The position numbers and the translations under genes were made by a program. Below are positions 18,228 through 25,695 of a stretch of DNA of 64,000 nucleotides, in pieces. The notes below the pieces were generated by a model. That model saw only the letters and a list, made by a program, of their open reading frames with translations, was not told the DNA's origin and made no database searches. The first letter of the stretch is position 1; each line of letters opens with the position of its first letter. Source of the DNA: Chengkuizengella sediminis (GTDB taxonomy: Bacteria > Bacillota > Bacilli > Paenibacillales > KCTC-33759); NCBI RefSeq assembly GCF_010078385.1, contig NZ_SIJC01000006.1, forward strand, positions 248,001 to 312,000, given 5' to 3'.

Positions 18228-18614
18228 ATGGATAGTTCAATTATTTTTTCAGGAATCGTTCTTGGATTGTTATTTTGGTTTATATATCAGCAGTTACCAG
18301 TGAAAGGGTTAAAAACGTTAAATACAACTGATTTTTCGGAGGCACTAAATGGCAACAAATCAATAATTCTCATTGACGTTCGTGAGCCACATGAATTGAA
18401 AACAGGACACATCAAGGATGCAGTGAACATTCCACTCTCACAAATTCGAAAAAGACTAGACGAAATTCCAGAGGATAAAACCGTTATGTTATATTGTAGA
18501 AGTGGATTTCGAAGTAAAAAAGCGGCTAGAATATTAAAGAAGAAAAAAATGAATATGATTCATTTGCGTGGCGGGATGATGTCTTGGCACGGTGAGATTA
18601 AACATCCTAGGTAA
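18228..18614 (+). CDS. Membrane-anchored rhodanese-like protein
   Basis: A 128-aa protein with one N-terminal membrane helix (about residues 5-22) and a single rhodanese domain. The active-site loop CRSGFRSKKA holds the catalytic cysteine, so sulfur transfer (sulfane sulfur or persulfide handling) is possible. The domain also has the usual LIDVREPHE and HLRGGMMSW motifs. The ATG at 18228 follows GAAAGGAAAT. It is a single gene with its own terminator. Confidence 0.9.
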   Translation: MDSSIIFSGIVLGLLFWFIYQQLPVKGLKTLNTTDFSEALNGNKSIILIDVREPHELKTGHIKDAVNIPLSQIRKRLDEIPEDKTVMLYCRSGFRSKKAARILKKKKMNMIHLRGGMMSWHGEIKHPR

Positions 18615-18630
18615 CCTAGGGTGTTTTTTT
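18602..18630 (+). terminator. Terminator after the rhodanese gene
   Basis: Ten-bp stem ACATCCTAGG / CCTAGGGTGT with a TAA loop, followed by eight T. Confidence 0.88.
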
Positions 18631-18716
18631 TATTAAGAACATGAAACCTTTTCCAGTGAATTATCGTTATATAAGTATATTAACCTTCTTTATATCAAAA
18701 AACGGAGGGGTCTAAC

Positions 18717-18893
18717 ATGTCGTATGATAAGAAAAAAATCACAAAAATATCGCTGCTAATATTAACGATATTGGCACTAACCTCGTGTAATTCACCTAAT
18801 CCCAATGAAAAACAAGAAATTGAAATGGATGAACCAGAAAAAGTCCCTGTAATAGAAAACACTACGATGATCGCTATTCAGAAGAACATTTAA
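18717..18893 (+). CDS. Small putative lipoprotein, possibly truncated
   Basis: A 58-aa reading frame with a strong ribosome site (GGAGGGG, 6 bases before the ATG). The N-terminus is a lipoprotein signal peptide ending LALTSC (Cys at residue 24), followed by a short acidic tail. No family is recognised. The last dozen codons look less natural than the +1 frame, which reads on as YDDRYSEEHLRLL before stopping. A frameshifted remnant of a longer lipoprotein is therefore possible. Confidence 0.5.
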   Translation: MSYDKKKITKISLLILTILALTSCNSPNPNEKQEIEMDEPEKVPVIENTTMIAIQKNI

Positions 18894-18960
18894 GGTTATT
18901 AACACTCTACTTTATGTGATAAAATGGAATTGAAATTGTTTTCATTGAGAGGAGTTTACG

Positions 18961-19413
18961 ATGGAAAAGAATATTTTAAACACCAATGTGATTACGCAAA
19001 TTGGGATTATGGTAAAAGATATTGAGAAAACCTCGCAGGTATTTGCAAATTTTTTTGGAGTAGAAACACCAGAGGCTTTTTGGACGGATGAATTGGATAA
19101 AGCAAGAACTGAATATAAAGGAAGTTCTACAAAAGCAAGAGCACGGTTAGCTTTTTTTAATATGGGATCCCTACAGTTAGAACTGATACAACCTGATGAA
19201 AATCCGAGTACATGGCGTGAGTTTCTGGATGAAAAAGGTGAGGGTGTACATCATATTGCGTTTGAGGTTAAAGGATTAACTGAGAAAATAAAAATCATGG
19301 AAAGTAAAAATATGCCGCTTGTTCAAAAAGGGGAATTTGATGGTGGTAGATATGCTTATATGGATACTAACAATGATTTAAAGGTAATTCTTGAATTATT
19401 GGAAATTGATTAA
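18961..19413 (+). CDS. VOC (glyoxalase/methylmalonyl-CoA epimerase-like) family protein
   Basis: A 150-aa single-domain metalloenzyme-like protein with two beta-alpha-beta-beta-beta halves. The ends of the halves carry metal-ligand motifs QIGIMVKD, LQLELIQP and VHHIAFEV. The pattern is closest to methylmalonyl-CoA epimerase or lactoylglutathione-lyase-like members. The ATG at 18961 is preceded by GAGAGGAG. No mutase or glyoxal-metabolism genes are adjacent, so the substrate is not assigned. Confidence 0.8.
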   Translation: MEKNILNTNVITQIGIMVKDIEKTSQVFANFFGVETPEAFWTDELDKARTEYKGSSTKARARLAFFNMGSLQLELIQPDENPSTWREFLDEKGEGVHHIAFEVKGLTEKIKIMESKNMPLVQKGEFDGGRYAYMDTNNDLKVILELLEID

Positions 19414-19448
19414 TACATAACAATGATCATTAACATGCTCCTTTCGGT

Positions 19449-19478
19449 CCATTCTCTAAATTGAGAATGGCTTTTTTT
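19449..19478 (+). terminator. Terminator after the VOC gene
   Basis: Stem CCATTCTC / GAGAATGG with a TAAATT loop, followed by CTTTTTTT. Confidence 0.88.
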
Positions 19479-19579
19479 GTAAAATAAAGCTTAATTTTGA
19501 CATGTGGTCAAAGTCTTAAGTTATCTTATAAATTTGCACGAGAGTCTACGGATATTCATACAATCAATTTTAATAAATT

Positions 19580-19599
19580 GTTCATATGATATGATGAAC
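19580..19599. promoter_or_regulatory. Inverted repeat GTTCAT-N8-ATGAAC upstream of an orphan gene
   Basis: A perfect 6-bp inverted repeat around ATGATATG, 52 bases before the start at 19651 and within the likely promoter. A regulator operator is possible. Confidence 0.35.
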
Positions 19600-19650
19600 G
19601 ACAAATAAAAGATAGAATTCGTTCAATTATAGATAGGAGGTGTATGAAAA

Positions 19651-20007
19651 TTGGCGTTTTGCGTTCGTATTAAGGAACCTGTAAATGCAGAAGTTAATAT
19701 ACAAGAATTCATTCAAGTATGTGCTTTTACAACTACCCCAACAGATAAGGAAACTTATGTTTTAGTAGCTTTGGGAGATCGTAACCAAGTGGATGATATA
19801 GATTTTGTATTTAGTGAAGGAACTTCAATAGAATTTAATGAAGTGGGAGTCCATATTTTTAATGATGTTATTCTAAATACATGTGCTAACATTATGGGTA
19901 CTTTTAAAAAACCAGGTGAATATATATTTAATGTGGCTTTACTAGAGCAAGATACTAACGAACTTTTGGATGTTGAAGTTGCAGTTGTCAAAGTCTTTAA
20001 GTCTTAA
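19651..20007 (+). CDS. Hypothetical protein, predicted beta-sandwich
   Basis: 118 aa with no recognised family. It has no signal peptide or membrane helix. Alternating hydrophobic strands and a late PGEYIFNVAL segment suggest an Ig-like or beta-sandwich fold, as in small DUF6941-type cytosolic proteins, but that is a guess. The start is TTG at 19651, 10 bases after GGAGG; an ATG at 19644 is out of frame and leads to a 9-codon peptide. It is monocistronic. Confidence 0.65.
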   Translation: MAFCVRIKEPVNAEVNIQEFIQVCAFTTTPTDKETYVLVALGDRNQVDDIDFVFSEGTSIEFNEVGVHIFNDVILNTCANIMGTFKKPGEYIFNVALLEQDTNELLDVEVAVVKVFKS

Positions 20008-20054
20008 TCATAAACTAATAATAATAAGGACTTAATGACTTATTGTTATTATAT

Positions 20055-20103
20055 AAAAAGAGGGGCTGACATGAGGTAAATATCTTCTATGTCAGCCTCT
20101 CTA
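20055..20103 (-). terminator. Terminator of the YeiH-type gene
   Basis: Reading the minus strand, AGGCTGACAT pairs with ATGTCAGCCCCT around a 16-base loop, followed by CTTTTTA. It may also stop transcription from the plus-strand gene ending at 20007. Confidence 0.7.
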
Positions 20104-20129
20104 TATATGTTTTCTTAAAATTAGTTATT

Positions 20130-21161
20130 TTAAACGATGAAGAATGTCAAAATAGATAACAGAACGGATGTGATGACCATTGCTATAAAAGGACGCATGG
20201 CTTTTGAACGAAGTGCTTTTAGGTTTACATTTAAACCTAAACCTGCCATAGCCATCGTTAATAAAAAGGTTGTAAAGATTGATATATTACTTAAGACTTC
20301 ATTAGGAATTAAAATGATATGACCAATCACATAACTTCCAACTAAACTCATTGCGATAAAGCCAACTAGGAACCATGGAAAATGAATTTTCGTATCTTCT
20401 GATTCTTCGACAGATTGTTTTTTCTTTTTCCAGTAAATAAGAATAAAACATAAAGGAACAAGTAAAAATACACGACCAAGTTTAGCCAGTAATGCAATGG
20501 CTAACACATCCTCACCAGCAGGTGCAGCAGCAGTAGCCACATTTGCTAACTCATGTAAACTAATTCCTGCCCAAATCCCAAATTGATCTGGTGTGAGTGG
20601 TAAGACTGGAAGTAACAATGCATAAATGATGGAAAATATCGTACCGACTAAAGCAATGATCCCTATACTTATTGCGGTATCTTCCTCTTTAGAATTAAGA
20701 ATAGGAGAGACTGCAGCAATGGCCGCAGCACCGCAAACCCCGGTTCCGACACCAACTAACAACGATAAGTTTATATCAGTCTTTAACCATTTTGCGATGA
20801 AAAGGGTTAATACAATTGAAAAAGCGATTGAAATGATTCCGAAACCAACTAATCCTAATCCTTGTTTGAATATAATGTCTATATTTAACTTTAATCCATA
20901 TAGAATAATGGCAAGACGTAATAGTATTTTTGCTGAAAAAACAACCCCTGATTTAATTTTTTCAGGATAACCAAAAATTTGTCGATAAAAGATGGAAATG
21001 ATAATGGCAGTTGCTAAGGGTCCAATGTAATTAAAACCCGGAATTTTAGCTACTTGAAAACTCAAAAGTGCAATGATGAAAGTAAACATGACTCCACCAG
21101 TCCAGTAAAAAAACGGTTTAACATTAATAGAGACTGACTTTTTCAAAACGTTTTCAATCAT
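20130..21161 (-). CDS. YeiH/UPF0324 family putative sulfate exporter
   Basis: Integral membrane protein (343 aa) with about ten hydrophobic segments. The conserved VGVGTGVCGAAAIAAVSPI and WAGISLHELANVATAA segments identify the UPF0324/YeiH family. Members have been linked to export of sulfate or sulfonate-derived products; the activity is not established for this protein. It is divergent from a LysR regulator, the same arrangement as yeiE-yeiH in enterobacteria, so that regulator probably controls it. The ATG at 21161 follows AGAGAGGTTTTT. Confidence 0.88.
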   Translation of the reverse strand: MIENVLKKSVSINVKPFFYWTGGVMFTFIIALLSFQVAKIPGFNYIGPLATAIIISIFYRQIFGYPEKIKSGVVFSAKILLRLAIILYGLKLNIDIIFKQGLGLVGFGIISIAFSIVLTLFIAKWLKTDINLSLLVGVGTGVCGAAAIAAVSPILNSKEEDTAISIGIIALVGTIFSIIYALLLPVLPLTPDQFGIWAGISLHELANVATAAAPAGEDVLAIALLAKLGRVFLLVPLCFILIYWKKKKQSVEESEDTKIHFPWFLVGFIAMSLVGSYVIGHIILIPNEVLSNISIFTTFLLTMAMAGLGLNVNLKALRSKAMRPFIAMVITSVLLSILTFFIV

Positions 21162-21371
21162 GAAAAAAACCTCTCTTTAAAATGAACTTTACAAAGCAGC
21201 AGATAAGAAAGTATAAAACTTTGACTCATCTATAAGAAATCGTTGATAAATATTTGTTAAATTCAGCATAAATCATTCCTTTGAATAAGAAAAATAAATC
21301 ATAATTATATTTATAATAATGTTTTACTTATGATAAAATGGAATTAATAAAAAGAGAGGTAGTGGCTATTC
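21162..21371. promoter_or_regulatory. Divergent promoter region of the YeiH and LysR genes
   Basis: 210 AT-rich bases between divergent genes. TATGAT (about 21329) is a -10 candidate for the LysR gene. LysR-type proteins normally bind such regions at T-N11-A sites; several AT-rich candidates exist and none stands out. Confidence 0.4.
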
Positions 21372-22253
21372 ATGGATCATCAGTTACTTGTTTTTACTAC
21401 AGTAGTAGAGAAAAAGAATTTTTCTCGTGCAGCCGAAGAACTGCATATGACTCAACCTGCTGTTAGTCAATACATTCAAGCACTTGAGCAGCAGATTGGG
21501 ACAAGGTTGTTAGAACGTAGCAATAAGTTTGTTCGATTAAATATGGCTGGAGAAATAGTATATCATCATGCGAAGGAAATATTGGGACATTATACAAGGA
21601 TGCAATATTTAGTAGATGATTTAATGAATAAGGCAAGTGGAGATTTATTCATTGGTGCAAGTTATTCTTTTGGTGAATATGTATTACCTCAAATGATTTC
21701 AAATATGCTAGAGGAGTATCCACTTATCAAACCTTCGATTACGATAAGAAATTCAAAAAGAATTGTAAATTTACTTATCAAAAATGAATTAGAAGTTGGG
21801 ATCGTAGAAGGCGAATTTAACCACCAAAATTTAAATATAGAACCCTTTGCAGAAGACTTAATGTATGTAACGGTGTCGGCAAATCATCCATTTTCAAGTC
21901 AGAAAAGCATAACGAAAGAAGAACTAGAATCAGAAACATGGATTATAAGAGAGGAGGGTTCTGGTACGAGAGAAGCAACAGATAAAATGTTTAGAACCTT
22001 ACAATTAAACCCTCGAAATAAAATGGAGTTTGGAAGCACACAAATTATAAAGGAATCAGTAGAATCAGGAATTGGTATTTCTTTGCTTTCAAAATGGGCA
22101 ATCCAAAGAGAGTTATCTTCGGGTACATTACATGTAGTAGAATTTGAAGGTTTACCTGTTCGAAGAAAGTTTTCTATTGTGACAAGAACCGTTCCTTTTC
22201 AAACAAAAGCGATGGAATTATTTTTGAAAATCGTACGTGAACAATATAATTAA
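21372..22253 (+). CDS. LysR-family transcriptional regulator (YeiE/CysL-like)
   Basis: A 293-aa regulator with an N-terminal winged helix-turn-helix (about residues 1-60, FSRAAEELHMTQPAVSQYIQ) and a periplasmic-binding-protein-like effector domain (about 88-290). Its position divergent from the YeiH-type exporter suggests it controls that gene, perhaps in response to a sulfur compound. It also autoregulates in most members of the family. The ATG at 21372 follows AGAGAGGTAG. Confidence 0.9.
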   Translation: MDHQLLVFTTVVEKKNFSRAAEELHMTQPAVSQYIQALEQQIGTRLLERSNKFVRLNMAGEIVYHHAKEILGHYTRMQYLVDDLMNKASGDLFIGASYSFGEYVLPQMISNMLEEYPLIKPSITIRNSKRIVNLLIKNELEVGIVEGEFNHQNLNIEPFAEDLMYVTVSANHPFSSQKSITKEELESETWIIREEGSGTREATDKMFRTLQLNPRNKMEFGSTQIIKESVESGIGISLLSKWAIQRELSSGTLHVVEFEGLPVRRKFSIVTRTVPFQTKAMELFLKIVREQYN

Positions 22254-22344
22254 ATGTCTTAAAAGGGATATGATATACAGCATTGCCAAATTTTAAAAAA
22301 GACATATCTTAGAAAGTTTTATTGTTTTTTCAAAGTTAAATCTA

Positions 22345-23661
22345 TTAACGTTTTTTCAAAGTCATCTCTATTCCATTTTTTGGACTTAATGTGATTAACG
22401 GTTCGATTTCAACCTTTGTAGGGTTATGAAGGTGAAATTTATATTGTTGGGCAATGGTGGATAATATTAGAGCAGCTTCCTGCAGAGCAAAGTGATTTCC
22501 AATGCATACTCTTGATCCACCTCCAAAAGGAAAATATGAAAATTTTGGGTTGTTTTTAATAATATCATCTAAAAATCTTTCTGGAATAAATTCATCTTCT
22601 CTATCGTAATAAAGTGGACTTCTATGTAATGCATATTGACTTAATAAGATTTCATCTCCCTTTTGGAAGGTATGATCCCCGATTGTTACCTCTTCTATGA
22701 CTTTTCTTCGCAATTGGTATACTACTGGGTAAAATCTAAGAGATTCTTGTATGATTAGATCTGTATATTGCAGATTTTTGAGATCGTGAATCGTTGGGGG
22801 GCGACCAGCAAGAACCATATCGATTTCTTCATAAAATTTTTGTTCAACTTCTGGATGTTGAGAGACTAAAAACCATATCCAAGATAACATATTTGCGGTT
22901 GTACCATGTCCTGCAACAAAAATGGTCATCACTTGATCTTTAATTTCTTCATTTGTTAGTTGGTTATTATTTTCATCTCTAGCTTTTAATAAAAGAGATA
23001 ATAAATCATGATAGTCATCTATATTTTCACTTTTCCGTTTTTCTATAATAGAGAATACAACTTGATTTAATAACTGTATGTTTTGACGGAAGTTCATAAT
23101 TTCTTTTTCATCAACTGGTTTATTCCTTGTATTTTTCATAATGAATCTTGCAAAATTTTTTAAAGATGAGCGTAAATCACCTAATAGATTTTTATCCACT
23201 TTGGTTCCAAACATCGTGTCAGTAATGATGTTTAGGGTTACTTCGTTCATTTCTCGTGAGATATCCCTCTGTTGTCCATCCTCCCAATTTTTTAATAAAG
23301 AAAGGGTTTGTTTTACCATATGAGGGGCAAAGTTTTCAATGGATTGAAATTGAAACATAGGTTGCATTAATTTACGATCTTTCCGATGTTTATGATATTC
23401 ACTAGTGACCAGCCCATCTCCTAGTAAGCTTTTTAATAGATTTGTCGTTGAACCTTTTTCAAAGTATTTTTGTTTTGTAACAAGTACTTCTTGAATATCC
23501 TCTGCATTAAATAAAATATAAAGCCCTTTGTTTGGTTCTGGAATATACACAACACGATCTTTCATATATTTTTGCTGAAGTGTTAGAACGCCTTTTAAAT
23601 CATTTTGAAACAGCTTTGTTTCTTCAGAGCTAGCAATGGGTATTCCTGTTCTTACTTTCAT
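22345..23661 (-). CDS. Cytochrome P450
   Basis: A heme-thiolate monooxygenase (438 aa). Motifs are the I-helix AGHGTTA, the K-helix ESLRF (ExxR) and the heme loop FPFGGGSRVCIG, with the proximal ligand C386. No N-terminal membrane anchor or fused reductase is present, so an external ferredoxin or flavodoxin is required, and none is adjacent. The ATG at 23661 has GAGGAGGAA at good spacing. Overall the pattern is that of Bacillales class-B soluble P450s with a CYP4/CYP102-like heme region. The substrate is unknown. Confidence 0.93.
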   Translation of the reverse strand: MKVRTGIPIASSEETKLFQNDLKGVLTLQQKYMKDRVVYIPEPNKGLYILFNAEDIQEVLVTKQKYFEKGSTTNLLKSLLGDGLVTSEYHKHRKDRKLMQPMFQFQSIENFAPHMVKQTLSLLKNWEDGQQRDISREMNEVTLNIITDTMFGTKVDKNLLGDLRSSLKNFARFIMKNTRNKPVDEKEIMNFRQNIQLLNQVVFSIIEKRKSENIDDYHDLLSLLLKARDENNNQLTNEEIKDQVMTIFVAGHGTTANMLSWIWFLVSQHPEVEQKFYEEIDMVLAGRPPTIHDLKNLQYTDLIIQESLRFYPVVYQLRRKVIEEVTIGDHTFQKGDEILLSQYALHRSPLYYDREDEFIPERFLDDIIKNNPKFSYFPFGGGSRVCIGNHFALQEAALILSTIAQQYKFHLHNPTKVEIEPLITLSPKNGIEMTLKKR

Positions 23662-23846
23662 TTATATTCCTCCTCAACATAAAAGAAGATTGCGATCTTA
23701 CTTTTCAAAAAGTAAAATCTAGTATAACTATAATCCTGATTTTACCATATTAATGTTATGAAAAGAGTGGAAATGATATTTTTATACAAAAAATTACAAA
23801 TATCATCCATTAAGTCGAGGGGGAATGTTCTTGAATATACTTTACT

Positions 23847-24698
23847 TTATGGGATTTTCATTCTTAACTGGCTTAAACTTATTTTTGGGACTAACCCTTG
23901 TTCCGCTGCTCTGTTAAGTAAAGTGTGGATTGCTTCATACCCTTTATCCCCTAGATTGGCACTGAATTCATTTACATATAAATTTATATGTGCTTTAGCA
24001 ACTTCTGGAGACATCTCCTGTGCGTGTTTCATGACGTAATCTTTTGAAGCCTCTGGATGTTTCCATGCATATTGAACTGAGGCACGAATCCAAGAACTTA
24101 TAGCTTCAAGATTCAGAGATTTATGGGCAATGATAGCTCCGAGTGGAATAGGTAGATCAGTGTCTGATTCCCACCAGTTTCCTAAATCGACCATCATGGT
24201 TAAACCATAGGAAGGATAAGTAAAACGTGCTTCATGAATCACTAAGCCAGCATCTATTTTTCCATCACGAACCGCGGGCATAATTTCATGAAATGGCATG
24301 ACGATAATTTCACCTACTCCACCTTGTACGTGCCCGGCAGCCCACAGTCTAAATAATAAATATGCTGTTGATTTTTCACTAGGAACAGCTACACGTTTAC
24401 CAGATAACGAAGCGGGATCTTCTGCACTTGCCTCATTGTTAGTAAGTAAAAGTGGTCCACACCCTCTTCCTAGTGCACCTCCACATGGCAAAAGTGCATA
24501 CTCTGAAAGAGCCCATGGTAGAGCTGCATAGGATATTTTTAAAATATCAGGTTTATTATTTTTTGAAAAAACAATTTTGTTGGTAATGTCAATGTCTGCA
24601 TAGGTGACATCCAGTTCAGGTGCATCCGGAATAAGGCCGTGTGCCCATGCATGAAAAATAAATGTATCATTTGGACAAGGTGAGAAATATATGTTCAA
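23847..24698 (-). CDS. mqnD: 1,4-dihydroxy-6-naphthoate synthase (MqnD)
   Basis: Enzyme of the futalosine menaquinone pathway (283 aa) that cleaves cyclic dehypoxanthinylfutalosine to 1,4-dihydroxy-6-naphthoate. The fold is periplasmic-binding-protein-like, without a signal peptide. Family motifs are the N-terminal SPCPNDTFIF and PCGGALGRGCGP. It overlaps mqnB by 4 bases (ATGA), so the two are translationally coupled. mqnA, mqnC and later menaquinone genes are not in this window. Confidence 0.92.
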   Translation of the reverse strand: MNIYFSPCPNDTFIFHAWAHGLIPDAPELDVTYADIDITNKIVFSKNNKPDILKISYAALPWALSEYALLPCGGALGRGCGPLLLTNNEASAEDPASLSGKRVAVPSEKSTAYLLFRLWAAGHVQGGVGEIIVMPFHEIMPAVRDGKIDAGLVIHEARFTYPSYGLTMMVDLGNWWESDTDLPIPLGAIIAHKSLNLEAISSWIRASVQYAWKHPEASKDYVMKHAQEMSPEVAKAHINLYVNEFSANLGDKGYEAIHTLLNRAAEQGLVPKISLSQLRMKIP

Positions 24699-25351
24699 CA
24701 GAACACCTCCTGTAGTACTGTACTTGTTTTAGTTAGCCCTTCAAATGCCTCTTTCATACGCCAGGCTTCTCTATCCCGTGGTCCAACTGGGTTAGAAATT
24801 GAACGTATTTCTAAAACGGGTATCCCAAATTCATGTGCCGCAGTTGCAACTCCAAAACCTTCCATTGCTTCAACCGCTGCTCCTTTTATTCGACTAGCTA
24901 GTTCTACTGCGGTTTCAGAAGTGCCTGTAACGGTTGATAGTGTTAGTATAGGACCAATATGAACCATCATTTTCGTTTTTCCAAGTGGTTCATATACCTT
25001 ATTCAAGAGGGTAACATCCACATCCACACGAGCAGAACCAAAACCAAGTTCATCTAAACTGCAAAAACCTTCAGCTGTTTCAGCACCTAAATCAGCAGCA
25101 ATGATTTCATTTGCAATTACGATTGAACCAACCTCAGCACGATCTGCAAATCCTCCACCAATTCCCATGCTAATCACTACATCATATTTAGATGTGCATA
25201 AGGCTTTGGTTGTATTGGCAGCCGCAGCTGCTAGACCAACACCAGCTGCAATTACATGAATATTGTCTGTATTATGAAGTCCTTTTAATATCGCTTCTTT
25301 TTCTGCTTCAACAGCAGTCACAATAAGAATTTGTTTATTATCCTCAATCAT
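24695..25351 (-). CDS. mqnB: Futalosine hydrolase (MqnB)
   Basis: A nucleosidase of the purine-nucleoside-phosphorylase/MTAN fold (218 aa) that removes hypoxanthine from futalosine. Recognisable segments are VISMGIGGGF, AVEAMEGFGVA and SNPVGPRDR, the last close to the end, as in MqnB proteins. The ATG at 25351 has AAGGATGAT upstream. It is the first gene of a two-gene unit with mqnD. Confidence 0.9.
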   Translation of the reverse strand: MIEDNKQILIVTAVEAEKEAILKGLHNTDNIHVIAAGVGLAAAAANTTKALCTSKYDVVISMGIGGGFADRAEVGSIVIANEIIAADLGAETAEGFCSLDELGFGSARVDVDVTLLNKVYEPLGKTKMMVHIGPILTLSTVTGTSETAVELASRIKGAAVEAMEGFGVATAAHEFGIPVLEIRSISNPVGPRDREAWRMKEAFEGLTKTSTVLQEVFC

Positions 25352-25630
25352 TGAATATCATCCTTATGTTTAATTACTTATCAGGTATGTTCAGAAAATG
25401 CTTTTGAATACCTTCTAATCATAAGCATACTTATTATTGGTTTGAAAATCTACCTTTGAGGAATCAGTATGATAAGAAAAAGCTAAATACTAGTATAGTA
25501 CAATTGTTTATTGTTTTTATTTTTAATCATAATTCATAGTTTTATATATTTTGTGTGGTTTGAATGGAGAAAATATGGTATGATTAACATAAATTGGATA
25601 TTTATGTTTAAATATTTCAAGGAGGTAGTT
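25352..25630. other. Intergenic region upstream of the S15 peptidase (25352-25695 with the leader ORF)
   Basis: AT-rich, with promoters needed in both directions (mqnB leftward, peptidase rightward). TATGATTAACAT near 25575 is a possible -10 region for the rightward transcript. Apart from the short leader frame at 25631, no gene is seen. Confidence 0.45.
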
Positions 25631-25660
25631 ATGAACCTTTTTCATATGTTAGCTTCCTAA
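25631..25660 (+). CDS. Possible 9-aa leader peptide
   Basis: ATG to TAA frame encoding MNLFHMLAS, with a very strong ribosome site (AAGGAGGTAGTT) directly upstream. It ends 35 bases before the peptidase start, so translation could affect the downstream gene. No attenuator hairpin is evident. Confidence 0.35.
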   Translation: MNLFHMLAS

Positions 25661-25695
25661 AATTAATTTAATATATAGAAAGAGGTGTCATTTTA

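Noticed and set aside
22254-22344. Possible terminator ATGTCTT...AAGACAT after the LysR gene
   Set aside because: The stem is short with a loop of over 40 bases and no clear T-run, so it was not called.
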